A stretch of 64,000 nucleotides of DNA, taken from the NCBI RefSeq assembly GCF_037081775.1, contig NZ_JBAMHQ010000002.1, positions 124,001 through 188,000 on the forward strand, given 5' to 3'. The notes beneath the pieces are model-generated. The model was given only the letters and a program-made list of their open reading frames with translations. It did not search any database and had not been told where the DNA came from. The translations under genes and the position numbers were made by a program. Of the stretch, positions 16,649 to 25,716 are shown piece by piece. Within the stretch, counting starts at the first letter, position 1. Every line of letters begins with the position of its first letter. The stretch is from Haladaptatus sp. ZSTT2 (GTDB taxonomy: Archaea > Halobacteriota > Halobacteria > Halobacteriales > Halococcaceae).

Positions 16649-18745
16649 ATGGCGTTCAAATTCGACTACCGCGACGGCGACGTGCTCGCGTGGTCGCTCA
16701 CCGACGAGGGTGCGACGTACGAACGCGATGAGTCGTTCACGCCCACCATCTACGTTTCAGTGCACGGGGATGGCGCTCTCTCGGACGTTTCGGCCGTGCT
16801 TCGTGACCATCCCGCGGTATCGCACGTTCGAGAGGTGAGCGAGCGGATTAGCTTTCGCCACGACCCCGAATCCGTCCTCGAAGTCGGCGTCACCACACTC
16901 GATGCGGTCACGACACTCGCCCACACGATTAGCGCGTGGGGGTCACCGGGGACGTATCGCCTCTACAACGTGGATTTCTCGCGGGAGTATCGCTACTGCC
17001 TCGAAGAAGGCATCATGCCACTGCCCGAGCGCGAGCTTCGCGTCCTGTCGCTCGCCACGCCCGAATCGAATCTGAGCCGGGGGCGTATCACGACGCTCGA
17101 ACTCGATGAGGAGGTCGTAGAAGGCACACCAACAGAGATACTGGATGTTCTCTCCGCTCGCCTCACCGAGTACGACCCGGACGTGTTCTTACTCTCGACG
17201 AGCGAACTCGTTCCCGCGCTCTACGAGCAGGCACGACAGGTTGGCGACGACGAGTTCCAACTCGGGCGGCTTCCCGGATGGGAGCAACTCGCGGGGAAAT
17301 CGACGTACACGAGCTACGGTTGCGTGGGGCACTCGCCTGCTCGCTACAACCTGCCGGGTCGGGTCATCATCGACCGGAGTAACACGTTCATGTGGAATCA
17401 GACGAATCTCGATGGCTGTCTTGACCTCGTGAAGCGATCTGGGAAACCACTTCAAGAACTCGCGTGGGCGTCGATTGGGAACATTCTGACGGCAATCGAA
17501 ATCAAGGAAGCGCGTCGTCGAGGTGTCCTCATCCCGTGGCATTCGTGGCGGCACGAGCAGTTCAAAACGATGGGCCAACTCCACGAAGCCGACCGTGGCG
17601 GGTTCACGTTCGCGCCAAATGTCGGCCTCCACGAGGACGTCCATGAACTCGATTTCTCCTCGCTGTATCCGAACATCATCGTGACGCGGAACGTGAGTCC
17701 CGAAAAGATTCGGTGTGACTGTCACGCTGGCCGCGAAGACGTGCCCGGGCTTGGCTACTGCATCTGTGACGAGCGCGGGTATCTCCCTGATGTGCTCGAA
17801 CCAATCATTGCAGACCGTGATGCGTACAAGCGCGAACTCGCAGAGACAGACGACTCAGAGCGACAAGCCGTGCTCGAAGGTCGGTCGAACGCCCTGAAGT
17901 GGATTCTCGTTTCATCGTTCGGGTATCAGGGATTCTCGAATGCGAAGTTCGGGCGTATCGAGTGCCACGAGGCAATCAACGCCTTCGCGCGGCAGATTCT
18001 CCTCGATGCGAAGGACGTGTTCGAGGAAAACGGATGGCGTGTCGTCCACGGCATCGTGGACAGTCTGTGGGTGACGTCCGTCGAGGGCGAAGAACAGACG
18101 CCGCTCGATGAACTTGCCAAAGAAATCACTGAGCAGGTCGGGATTCGCTTGGAGTACGAGGCGGCCTACGACTGGATTGCGTTCGTGCCCATGCGGTCGA
18201 GCAACGCGGGGGCGCTCACGAAGTACTTCGGGAAGAAGGAGAATGGCGAGTACAAGTACCGAGGGATTGAGGTTCGCCAGCGGAGTACGCCTCCATTCGT
18301 CAAAGAAGCGCAGAAGGATTTGATAGAGATGCTTGATAAACATCGGTCGCCCGAGATGGTGTGTGACCGACTGCAGCTCTGGTTACAGAAACTCAGGACG
18401 GGGAACGTCGAGATGTCTGATCTTGTCATCACGAATCGCGTCTCGAAGTCGTTAGAGGAGTATTCACAATCGACGCGGAACGTGGCCGCACTGGAGCGAG
18501 CGTCGAAACTGGGACGGCCTCGTGGTCCGGGGCAGAAAGTCCAGTACGTCGTGGTCGATGATTCACTGCGAGACATCGACCGGGTTGCCCTTGCGAGCGA
18601 ACACCCGAGCGAGTACGACGTCGAGTTCTATTGCGACCTCTTACTTCGGGCAGCGGAGAGTGTAATTTCTCCCCTCGGGTGGCGACAGTCGAGGATTTCG
18701 TCGTATATTTCAGGAAGAGTGGATGCGTCGCTCAGTGCGTATTGA
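16649..18745 (+). CDS. B-family DNA polymerase (PolB2-like) with lost exonuclease motifs
   Basis: A 698-residue polymerase. Motif A ELDFSSLYPNI (~333-343) and motif B LKWILVSSFGYQG (~415) are clear. Motif C reads HGIVDSLWV (~464-472) instead of YGDTDS, so only the second aspartate, the catalytic one in the B family, is kept. In the N-terminal third the usual DIE motif is replaced by LSLATPESN (~133), and the second exonuclease motif (N-x-x-x-F-D) by STSELV after YDPDVFLL. Proofreading is therefore predicted absent. The protein is shorter than replicative PolB (~780+). The set of changes fits archaeal PolB2/Dpo2, linked to lesion bypass. Cotranscribed with the two preceding genes. Confidence 0.85.
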   Translation: MAFKFDYRDGDVLAWSLTDEGATYERDESFTPTIYVSVHGDGALSDVSAVLRDHPAVSHVREVSERISFRHDPESVLEVGVTTLDAVTTLAHTISAWGSPGTYRLYNVDFSREYRYCLEEGIMPLPERELRVLSLATPESNLSRGRITTLELDEEVVEGTPTEILDVLSARLTEYDPDVFLLSTSELVPALYEQARQVGDDEFQLGRLPGWEQLAGKSTYTSYGCVGHSPARYNLPGRVIIDRSNTFMWNQTNLDGCLDLVKRSGKPLQELAWASIGNILTAIEIKEARRRGVLIPWHSWRHEQFKTMGQLHEADRGGFTFAPNVGLHEDVHELDFSSLYPNIIVTRNVSPEKIRCDCHAGREDVPGLGYCICDERGYLPDVLEPIIADRDAYKRELAETDDSERQAVLEGRSNALKWILVSSFGYQGFSNAKFGRIECHEAINAFARQILLDAKDVFEENGWRVVHGIVDSLWVTSVEGEEQTPLDELAKEITEQVGIRLEYEAAYDWIAFVPMRSSNAGALTKYFGKKENGEYKYRGIEVRQRSTPPFVKEAQKDLIEMLDKHRSPEMVCDRLQLWLQKLRTGNVEMSDLVITNRVSKSLEEYSQSTRNVAALERASKLGRPRGPGQKVQYVVVDDSLRDIDRVALASEHPSEYDVEFYCDLLLRAAESVISPLGWRQSRISSYISGRVDASLSAY

Positions 18746-18848
18746 AGGCCTAATTGACTTCTTGTAATCGGCGTGTTATCGGTGAACCGCTCGCCCCGTT
18801 CTAGTTGGCACTCTAACATTTATCGTTGTAGTCAACCTTCTCTATTGA

Positions 18849-19589
18849 ATGAGTGACAGTTCACCACTCGAAGACCTTCGGTCACGATTGCTCGGCAGAC
18901 GCTTCTATAATCAGGGCATCGACGAGTCATTCACCGTCGTCGGTGTCGATTCAACCTTCGTGTATCTCCAGTACGACGACGGCATTGGATGGGACGATTC
19001 ACCAGGACCAGACCTCGTGCCTGAGGACGTCGCATACATGATGGACCTGTCTGAAGGCGGCATCGACGACAGCAACTACGTTCCCCTCGAACACGGCCTC
19101 TCGCTCGACCACGCATGTAACGAGGATGACCACGCTTTCTATCCGTTACCTCACCAACTGGGGTGGGCTGACGCTTCGGTGTGGTACAGCTCTATCGACG
19201 GGCAACCCACCTCGAACATCTACCTGAACATCGTTCGTTGTAAACGGTGTGGCCTGTCTGGCAACGTCCTTATGCAGTTCCTCGGGCACGCAACCCCCGA
19301 GGTCTGTGCAAAGTGCGGCAACGAGCTCATTCCCGGTCAAGACGAGTTTGTATTCAATGCAACCCCCGACTGGGGCGACGCCACCCTGTGTGGGTCCTGT
19401 GCTGAATTGGAGCAATCTCGCTTTGAGGATGTCGAGGTATCTTGTGCTGACTGTGGGACGGCACTCGGACTAGCAAGCGAAAACGAGCGGCATCCAGGTA
19501 ACTCGATACTTGGCAAGCAGCTGGGTGTTGACCCAGCTGAGTATTTCTACATCTGCGGAGACTGTTTCCAGACGCACTCGTCTACTTGA
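18849..19589 (+). CDS. Zinc-ribbon protein with five CxxC knuckles
   Basis: A 246-residue protein. The N-terminal half is acidic with a possible SH3-like start (FTVVGVDSTFVYLQYDDG). The C-terminal half carries CKRC (~132), CAKC (~155), CGSC (~182), CADC (~198) and CGDC (~237), so it should bind at least two zinc ions. Possible role in DNA, RNA or protein binding; no family recognised. It lies 103 nt after the polymerase gene in the same direction and may be a separate unit. Confidence 0.7.
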   Translation: MSDSSPLEDLRSRLLGRRFYNQGIDESFTVVGVDSTFVYLQYDDGIGWDDSPGPDLVPEDVAYMMDLSEGGIDDSNYVPLEHGLSLDHACNEDDHAFYPLPHQLGWADASVWYSSIDGQPTSNIYLNIVRCKRCGLSGNVLMQFLGHATPEVCAKCGNELIPGQDEFVFNATPDWGDATLCGSCAELEQSRFEDVEVSCADCGTALGLASENERHPGNSILGKQLGVDPAEYFYICGDCFQTHSST

Positions 19590-20036
19590 GGTTGTGAACG
19601 GGGTCGTTATCGATGAAGGGTTGACCGCATCTGTTGCTCCGCTATGACAGGGACTATTCCAAACTTAGGTGACGCTGACACGCGCGAGCGCCCGGCCCGG
19701 TTCAATCCCACCCTATGGTCTGCGTAGCGGTCTTTGGATCGCGGGTGGTTAGTGTCACGTTTCGAATACCCGATCGACCGCGCCTTCGCGTCGATCACGG
19801 CTCCGCGGTCACCTACTGATGTTGATAGACTCGCTGTTCTCAATTGTCCAGCGATCCATCTGTCTCGCTCATGCAAAACCGAACGTGCGACCCCTTCCAA
19901 TCTCACAATTGGTGTGTATGCAGCACAGAGTTCTATGCAATTCTACTTTTAACCAAATATAGCGCTGGTGTCCGATAGTCAATGGAAAATATTGGCTATA
20001 ATTATGTTTATATCTAGTTGTGTGTTACTATTTACC
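19590..20036. other. 447-bp stretch without an intact gene
   Basis: No convincing intact gene. A minus-strand frame across 19607-19906 contains DRGAVIDAKARSIGYSKRDT, which could be a decayed transposase piece, but no catalytic residues can be named. A TATA-like TTTATAT at 20008-20014 serves the next gene. Confidence 0.4.
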
Positions 20037-21221
20037 ATGGGCGGGGGAGAAGCGCGTGAGCAGTTCGCTCAGAAAACTACTCGCAGAGACGCATTGAAGA
20101 GATTAGGAGGGGCAACGATCATTGGAGGGGCGCTATCAACTCTTCCAATTTCAGTCCAAGCAACACGTACTTCGAAGCAAGATGATTGGCCGATGTTCAA
20201 ATACGATACTGCTCGAACAAGCCACAGTCGGCGGTCCAAACGTCCACGCAAGAGTAGCCGTGAGTTATGGCGAACAACTCATCTTGGGTCGGGTACGTCG
20301 CCAGCAGTCGTAGATGGAATTGTATACCATGGATCGAGAAATCATCAACTATACGCCTACGATGTGGATGATGGTTCTGTACTGTGGGCAAGCGAAGCCG
20401 AGGCGAGTCTCGATCCTTCTCGTCCATCGGTTGCCAATGGAATTGTGTATGATGGAGACATCGCGGGCTATCTAAACGCATTTAACGCCCAAACCGGAGA
20501 CTTACTTTGGCGGTTTGACACTGGTGAAGGCCAACTATCGAGCGGTGCTGTAGTAGCCAACGGGATGGCATTCTTCGGGAGTTTTACAGGCGTGTTGTAT
20601 GCTGTAAACGCCACCACTGGGGACGAACACTGGAGGGTTGAAACTGGCGGCATCATTGATCATTCACCAGCCTACCACAACGGAACTGTGTATATCTCTA
20701 GCACTGATAGACACATGTACGCGATTGACGGCGGTACTGGAACGATTAAGTGGATGAGTCCACTTCCAGGCGGTGATCGCCCTCGCGGGTTTGCAGTTTC
20801 TGATGGTTCCATTTATGTTGGGGGACAAGGAGGCTTTTATGCGCTTGATAGTGCTGATGGGTCAAATCGCTGGCAATTCGATTCAGGTTGGGTCACGAAT
20901 TCACCAACAGTAAGTGATCGATTCGTCTATTTTGGAAGTAACAGAAATTACGTCTATGCGGTTGAGCGAAAAAGTGGTGAGGAACAGTGGCGTTTTGCTC
21001 TTGGCGATGCACGGTTTGATGGGATAATCTCGTCACCTGCACTCGTACGCAACAGCCTTTATTTCGGCAGCTATGACCACAATATCTATGCATTAAACGC
21101 AAAAACTGGGACGTTACAGTGGGCCTACGATACAGGTAGCGAACTGACTGGTTCACCAGCAGTTGTTAATCGGAACTTGTACATCGGAATCCGCTTGGGT
21201 GGTATCCTTGCTCTTGGCTAG
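20037..21221 (+). CDS. Tat-exported PQQ-type beta-propeller protein
   Basis: A 394-residue protein. TTRRDALKRLGG followed by a small-residue hydrophobic stretch is a Tat signal ending near SVQA. The rest is a series of about seven to eight ~40-residue blades with the PQQ/BamB-like signature (A-x-x-x-x-TG-x-x-x-W-x-x), for example NAQTGDLLWRF, NATTGDEHWRV, ERKSGEEQWRF and NAKTGTLQWAY. No PQQ-binding catalytic residues can be claimed. Probably a cell-surface scaffold. The ATG at 20037 was chosen because a TATA box lies ~25 nt upstream and the Tat signal then sits at the N-terminus; a GTG at 19968 would place a membrane helix before it. Confidence 0.82.
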   Translation: MGGGEAREQFAQKTTRRDALKRLGGATIIGGALSTLPISVQATRTSKQDDWPMFKYDTARTSHSRRSKRPRKSSRELWRTTHLGSGTSPAVVDGIVYHGSRNHQLYAYDVDDGSVLWASEAEASLDPSRPSVANGIVYDGDIAGYLNAFNAQTGDLLWRFDTGEGQLSSGAVVANGMAFFGSFTGVLYAVNATTGDEHWRVETGGIIDHSPAYHNGTVYISSTDRHMYAIDGGTGTIKWMSPLPGGDRPRGFAVSDGSIYVGGQGGFYALDSADGSNRWQFDSGWVTNSPTVSDRFVYFGSNRNYVYAVERKSGEEQWRFALGDARFDGIISSPALVRNSLYFGSYDHNIYALNAKTGTLQWAYDTGSELTGSPAVVNRNLYIGIRLGGILALG

Positions 21222-21296
21222 CATTGTCTCAGCGAAACACGTTTGAACAGGGTACTTCAGGTGGCATTTTGTACGCCCGTTCTGATTGATGGCCCA

Positions 21297-21648
21297 CCCC
21301 GCTCGCCGCGTCTATCCTCTGCGTGCTCACGGCTCATTCTTCGCCGTTCACACCGAATCGCTCGGCACCGACCATTCCGGGCGTGCGGCCTGCGGCCGTT
21401 CCGGGCATCTGGTTTGCCGCCAGCACCAAGCGCGCTTTCGGTTGCGTCTTGCTCGCTCCTTGGGGTCGCTCGTGGATAGAAGATTGGAGCCGGGTCGGGC
21501 AGACCCTCGTGAGCGGGTGAGCCGGGAGGAGTTGGCGGCGGTGAATCAGCAGGCGACGCGCATTCATCGGATGGTCAAAAGCAGTGTCTCTCGGGCGGTA
21601 CTCTCGAAGCAGTTGGCCGAACGGGTGGTGCGTGGAGGGAGTTGGGCT
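21297..21648 (+). pseudogene. Truncated copy of the OB-fold gene locus of 35.4-36.3 kb
   Basis: The first 176 bp match 35375-35550 closely and the next ~177 bp match 36152-36330 inside the OB-fold gene. About 600 bp between them are missing. The second half still encodes VNQQATRIHRMVKSSVSRAV in the plus frame, but there is no start, and the C-terminal OB-fold is gone. It is a deleted duplicate. The antitoxin gene at 21701 begins just after the similarity ends. Confidence 0.8.
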
Positions 21649-21700
21649 CACATCGTACACACGAAAACGACTAAGTTCGTTGGCTCACAATGTACACATA

Positions 21701-22003
21701 ATGAGCACCGATAAGAAGCGCGTGCAGTTTCGAGCTCCACATCGGCTCATCGACCGGGCTGACGCACTGGCCGCGGTCCTCGGGGAGGACCGAACCGACG
21801 TGCTCGTGACCGCGCTTCGGGAGTACCTCCAAGACGCCGCTCACGACGACAAACTCATCCAGGAGATTGCTGCCGCCTATTACGACGACGAAATCACCTT
21901 TGCGCAACTCAAAGCCCTCGTCGGCGCGAAAGAGGCGGCAAACACCCGGGTGTTGAAACAGCAGTTGGACGAGGGCTTCGTCGACGAGATCGCTGAGCTA
22001 TAG
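21701..22003 (+). CDS. Antitoxin-like small protein upstream of PIN toxin
   Basis: A 100-residue protein. The N-terminus (KKRVQFRAPHRLIDRADALA and DRTDVLVTALREYLQD) has the beta-helix-helix pattern of ribbon-helix-helix regulators. The C-terminal half (EITFAQLKALVGAKEAANTR) resembles antitoxins of the UPF0175 group, where this segment contacts the toxin. The stop codon is immediately followed by the ATG of the PIN gene. Expected to be antitoxin and autoregulator. Confidence 0.75.
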   Translation: MSTDKKRVQFRAPHRLIDRADALAAVLGEDRTDVLVTALREYLQDAAHDDKLIQEIAAAYYDDEITFAQLKALVGAKEAANTRVLKQQLDEGFVDEIAEL

Positions 22004-22516
22004 ATGGCGGGATTAGTCGCAGATACTTCAGCTCTGGTGAGCCTCGGTATCGTCTCGGACTCCGATCCGAGTCCGCTCTCGCTCTGTCTCGATGGCTATG
22101 CTGTGTTCGTCCCAAACGCGGTCATCGAAGAACTCGAAGAGATTGCCTCATACGATGATAAGCATGGACAGGCCGCAACCGCAGTCCTTGATCGAACTGC
22201 CGAGCTGACGGTTCACTCAGTAGCGCTCGATGCTGCGTTCCCACTCGATGATGGGGAGAACGCTGCCGTCACACTCGCGAACGAGATCGACGCCACACTC
22301 TTCCTCTGTGATGAATTCAATTCGCTTGGGCTCATTCATGCCTCACTGGCCGATACGCGACTCGTGACGACCCCAACGCTACTCTCGGTGTTCGTTCGAA
22401 TGGGCCGGTTGACACCCGACGACGCACGCACCCTCCTCGACGACATCAGCACCGCTCGGAGTTGGGATGCGAACAGCTACGTCCAGCGGACACGCTCGTT
22501 GCTCGATGATTCCTGA
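22004..22516 (+). CDS. PIN-like nuclease toxin
   Basis: A 170-residue protein with the acidic positions of a PIN-like nuclease: LVADTSALVSL (D7), VIEELEEIASYD (E ~43-45), DDGENAAVTLANE (D/E ~84-86) and LFLCDEFNSLG (D ~103). Directly coupled to the preceding antitoxin (no gap). Longer than typical VapC (~130), with an extra C-terminal helix bundle (LTPDDARTLLDDIS). Likely an RNase toxin. Confidence 0.75.
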   Translation: MAGLVADTSALVSLGIVSDSDPSPLSLCLDGYAVFVPNAVIEELEEIASYDDKHGQAATAVLDRTAELTVHSVALDAAFPLDDGENAAVTLANEIDATLFLCDEFNSLGLIHASLADTRLVTTPTLLSVFVRMGRLTPDDARTLLDDISTARSWDANSYVQRTRSLLDDS

Positions 22517-22851
22517 TCGACACCCCTTCTTCGAGCGGTACCGTGTTGCGTAGGTGCGAGTTGATTTATATATCACTTCGATATCTCGCAACGAGATTTA
22601 GCTGTCCACAGGGAAGTCGAGTACGGGTAACTCGAATAAGGCCTTCAACCGCTCGGTATCCCGTGACACAGTAGCCCTGAAGCCCCGGTATTAGTATACC
22701 CATTCATATATCAACTATACATAAAGTTCGTGCCAGCGTTCGCACGTATACTATTCGGGCATATTTGTCCACGATAGAGCTCGCACAGCCCCTCCGTATA
22801 CCCACTATAAAAACAACTATACCAATAGACGCAGATAGTGGTATCATCGAG
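22517..22851 (+). promoter_or_regulatory. 335-bp upstream region of the Fic gene with a TATA box
   Basis: No gene seen. CTATAAAAAC at about 22804-22813 is a strong TATA box for the Fic gene, placing the transcript start about 20 nt before ATG 22852. The region is A+T-rich with several TATA-like runs (22696-22722). Confidence 0.45.
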
Positions 22852-23997
22852 ATGCCCACGAAAGAGCTTCCAGATAGTGCGCCGGGGAAATACGTCCCGT
22901 ATCATCCGAATCCATACTATTCACCGGAGCCGCTCCCAGTGGAGCCGAAGCTCGAACTCTCCGAACAGACACACGATTTGGTGACCGCTGCAGCGTATCA
23001 AATCGGTCGTGTCGACGGTATCAGCTCGACAGTTGATTTCTCCGCAGTTCTCTACACCTCTCTCATACGTATCGAGGCCGTCGAGTCAGCACGTATCGAA
23101 GGGGCAGACGTCGCGTATCAAGACGTCGAAGCGTACCACACAAAGCATCCTGCAGGCGGGGCTGGCACGACAATCGGGAAAGACCTGAAAGAGGCCCTCA
23201 ATTACGAGACTGCACTCACATACGGACTCGAGAGAGTCGAGAGCGGAGCGTCGATAACGCTCTCGCTGATCAAAGAACTCCATTCGATGCTGCTCGAGGA
23301 TGTCCGAAACGAGGGTGACGTTGTCGGTGACTTCCGCGACCATATGGTTCATCTCACGAGCCCACAGCCAGGACAGCGTCCGTTCGTCCCACCGACTCCG
23401 GAGGGACTCACTGGACTCATGCACTCACTTGAGTCGTACATTCAGATGGGTGGGCAGTACCATCCGCTCGTCGACGCCGGCATCATCCACTATTTCTTCG
23501 AGACCGTTCACCCCTTCTCGGATGGGAACGGTCGACTCGGTCGACTCCTTATCATTCTGTATTTGGCGAGCGAAGGGTACCTCGAAAGTCCATACATCTA
23601 CCCGAGCGCGTACTTCAATCGGCACAAAGTCGAGTACGTCGAGCGGATGCGTGCGGTGAGTGAGGACGGTGCGTGGGACGAGTGGCTCACGTTCTTCCTC
23701 GAAGGACTCCGAAGTCAAGCCGAAACGTCGTACGACCGGACGCACCGACTCCGTGAGCTCCAAGCACGCTACGAGAAAGAGTACCCAGGCAGCACGAATA
23801 CGGACAAATTCGCTCGGCAGTTGCTCCAATATCCGTACTTTACGGCGCCTGACCTCGTGGAGTATCTCGACGTCTCACGTCGGACTGCCTACAAGGTCGT
23901 CGACGACCTCGAATCGGATGGCCTCATTGAGGAAGTGACCGGGAAAGAACGTGGGAAGGAGTACAAGGCGGTCGAGGTGTTTGACATTCTGGAGTAG
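22852..23997 (+). CDS. Fic-domain protein (AMP transferase) with N-terminal inhibitory motif
   Basis: A 381-residue Fic protein. The catalytic motif HPFSDGNGRLGR (~219-230) is complete, so transfer of AMP or another nucleotide part to a target hydroxyl is expected. Upstream, VESARIEG (~85) fits the S-x-x-x-E-G inhibitory helix of class II Fic proteins, which keeps the enzyme inactive until released. The C-terminal ~70 residues (FTAPDLVEYLDVSRRTAY) form a winged-helix domain of the Fic/DOC-associated type. A TTG at 22765 could extend it by 29 residues, but ATG 22852 fits the TATA box. Stands alone. Targets unknown. Confidence 0.88.
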   Translation: MPTKELPDSAPGKYVPYHPNPYYSPEPLPVEPKLELSEQTHDLVTAAAYQIGRVDGISSTVDFSAVLYTSLIRIEAVESARIEGADVAYQDVEAYHTKHPAGGAGTTIGKDLKEALNYETALTYGLERVESGASITLSLIKELHSMLLEDVRNEGDVVGDFRDHMVHLTSPQPGQRPFVPPTPEGLTGLMHSLESYIQMGGQYHPLVDAGIIHYFFETVHPFSDGNGRLGRLLIILYLASEGYLESPYIYPSAYFNRHKVEYVERMRAVSEDGAWDEWLTFFLEGLRSQAETSYDRTHRLRELQARYEKEYPGSTNTDKFARQLLQYPYFTAPDLVEYLDVSRRTAYKVVDDLESDGLIEEVTGKERGKEYKAVEVFDILE

Positions 23998-24104
23998 GCG
24001 GCAGTGCCTCGGGTTCACTCTGGTTGTGGATTTTTCCAGGTGTCGAATCAGTTGCAGACCTCCTGAAGTTGAAATACCATGACGAAGGAAGCCATCCACA
24101 AGAG

Positions 24105-24563
24105 ATGACTGACCACTACGCTGATTTAGAGGAATTACGACCACTTGGTGAATCGACCCACGTTCCCGACGACGAGGTTTCTGGACGGGGGAACGCTGGG
24201 CGAGTAGAGGGACAACGAAGAGCGGCGGGATTCGTATCCAGATCGAACGAGATTGACGCAAGGCGAGTGATCTTCGCCACAGGGTCGTGCAACGGTGTCG
24301 TCACGTTGTGTTGTTCGGTGAGATCGGCCAAAGGAACGGATACACACGACGGGAGCGATGTTCCAGAGGGACCCGACCAGGAACAGTCGTTGCAGAGACT
24401 CGACGGCATCGGACCGACGTACAAGGAACGTCTCCACGACGCCGGGATTTCTACGGTGAGCCAGCTCGCAGCCGCGGATCCGGCCGCGCTCGCCGAGCGA
24501 CTGGGTATCAGCGACTCACGAGTGTTGTCGTGGGTCGAGCAAGCCCAACAGCTCTCCAGCTAG
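24105..24563 (+). CDS. Protein with C-terminal helix-hairpin-helix domain
   Basis: A 152-residue protein. The first ~95 residues are hydrophilic with no recognised family. The last ~55 form a helix-hairpin-helix domain: LQRLDGIGPTYKERLHDAGI followed by TVSQLAAADPAALAERLGIS. This type usually binds DNA non-specifically or acts as a protein-interaction module. The N-terminal part could be a decayed or fast-evolving region, so the gene may be a fragment of a larger protein. Confidence 0.55.
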   Translation: MTDHYADLEELRPLGESTHVPDDEVSGRGNAGRVEGQRRAAGFVSRSNEIDARRVIFATGSCNGVVTLCCSVRSAKGTDTHDGSDVPEGPDQEQSLQRLDGIGPTYKERLHDAGISTVSQLAAADPAALAERLGISDSRVLSWVEQAQQLSS

Positions 24564-24619
24564 TTCGCTCACCGTGCTGGTTCCCGGACAATTGCCCCGG
24601 TGACATCTACGACGGATCC

Positions 24620-25210
24620 CTATGTGACGACGATGCCACCGTCGATTTCCATGTATGGGTGTCCATAGCCACAGTAGGTCAGACAACTCAGCGTGTAATC
24701 GCCCCGTTGCGTCGCTCCTAGCTGACGAACGATGGGTCTGGTGGCATTTTGCGGAAGTGCAACTGGGCGCATCATCATGCCACCGCCCATGTGAATCTGT
24801 CCGGAGGGCATGATTGCCAGGCTATGATCTGGGTACTGCTCGTTCGCTTCTTCCAGCAGTTCGTGGAAGTCGCCATCTGACGGGGCCGGGATGCGTTCCG
24901 CGTTTCGTTCTTCGAGCGCCTCGTGGTCGGGTAGGGCGTCTTGGACCGATGCTGGAAGGGACTGGACGGCTTGACTCGCGAGCGTGTTGAATGCGACCAC
25001 ACGGAGAACATCGTTCCGCTGCAGACTGATGCGGTCCTGTTCCTCGCCGGATTCGTCGACGATGATGAAGCCCCAGTGGTACGCCCCAACGTAGATCGTT
25101 CGATCAACGCCGCCGCTGCTCCCTGGAAGATTGCCGACACAGCCCGAGAGACTCGCGAGGCCGGCTCCGAGCGCAGTGAGGAACTCACGTCGCCGTACTG
25201 TCGGGGACAT
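24620..25210 (-). CDS. Tat lipoprotein with CuA-type cupredoxin domain
   Basis: A 196-residue protein. RRREFLTALGAGLASLSGC is a Tat signal with a lipobox. The C-terminus has CLTYCGYGHPYM, the C-x3-C-x3-H-x2-M ligand set of the binuclear CuA centre found in cytochrome oxidase subunit II and nitrous oxide reductase. The usual upstream histidine may be H45 (YHWGF). Likely an extracellular electron carrier or oxidase subunit II-like protein. The next gene downstream on the same strand is absent; upstream lies the SHOCT protein (9-nt gap), so the two are probably cotranscribed. Confidence 0.8.
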   Translation of the reverse strand: MSPTVRRREFLTALGAGLASLSGCVGNLPGSSGGVDRTIYVGAYHWGFIIVDESGEEQDRISLQRNDVLRVVAFNTLASQAVQSLPASVQDALPDHEALEERNAERIPAPSDGDFHELLEEANEQYPDHSLAIMPSGQIHMGGGMMMRPVALPQNATRPIVRQLGATQRGDYTLSCLTYCGYGHPYMEIDGGIVVT

Positions 25211-25218
25211 CTTGGAAC

Positions 25219-25587
25219 CTATTGTAACTCCTCGCGGGTGAGTTTCGCCCGCCGCTCCTCGAACTCCTCGTCGGAGAGGTCGCCGCGTGCGTACGCGACT
25301 CGGAGTTCCTCGAGCGCCCTGTCAGTGGTCAGAGACGACCCGACACCACTGACGAGGCCGCGATAGAGGAGATAGCCGATGCCGACGAGGACGACGAGCC
25401 AGACGAGCATCATCCCGATGCCCCACAGCGGCGAGAGGCCCCCGGCCGTGCCGCCGCCCCACCACCAGCCCATCATCCCCATCATCGGGGCGGCGAAGAC
25501 CATCATCAGCATCGGAAACAGGACGATTACAGCGAGGACGATCAGGACGATGCGGAGCAGGCCGTCGGAGGAGCGCTCTGTCGACAT
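25219..25587 (-). CDS. Membrane protein with C-terminal SHOCT domain
   Basis: A 122-residue protein. Two membrane segments (~11-37 and ~52-72) are joined by a Met/Trp/Gly-rich loop (MMGMMGWWWGGG). The C-terminal 33 residues (ALEELRVAYARGDLSDEEFE) are a SHOCT domain, a short module usually found at protein termini. Gene order suggests cotranscription with the CuA lipoprotein. A Met-rich loop could bind copper, but this is speculation. Confidence 0.8.
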   Translation of the reverse strand: MSTERSSDGLLRIVLIVLAVIVLFPMLMMVFAAPMMGMMGWWWGGGTAGGLSPLWGIGMMLVWLVVLVGIGYLLYRGLVSGVGSSLTTDRALEELRVAYARGDLSDEEFEERRAKLTREELQ

Positions 25588-25716
25588 GGTTTACCAGTAG
25601 AGACGTTCGTCCACGACGGGTATAAAGTTGGTCGGCTGGCAGTACTGCTCTGGGAATGGCCTGAAAGTCGGAGACAGACACGATGTTGATCCGTGTCTTT
25701 ATTGAGGTGAATCCAC

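Noticed and set aside
19685-19715. T-arm-like GGTTCAATCCC, possible tRNA end or attachment site
   Set aside because: The T-stem does not pair beyond two bases and no acceptor, D or anticodon arm could be found around it.
21286-21714. Plus-strand frames across the 21.3-21.6 kb repeat as new genes
   Set aside because: They read through the duplicated leader and a fragment of the OB-fold gene; the junction and missing start show a decayed copy.
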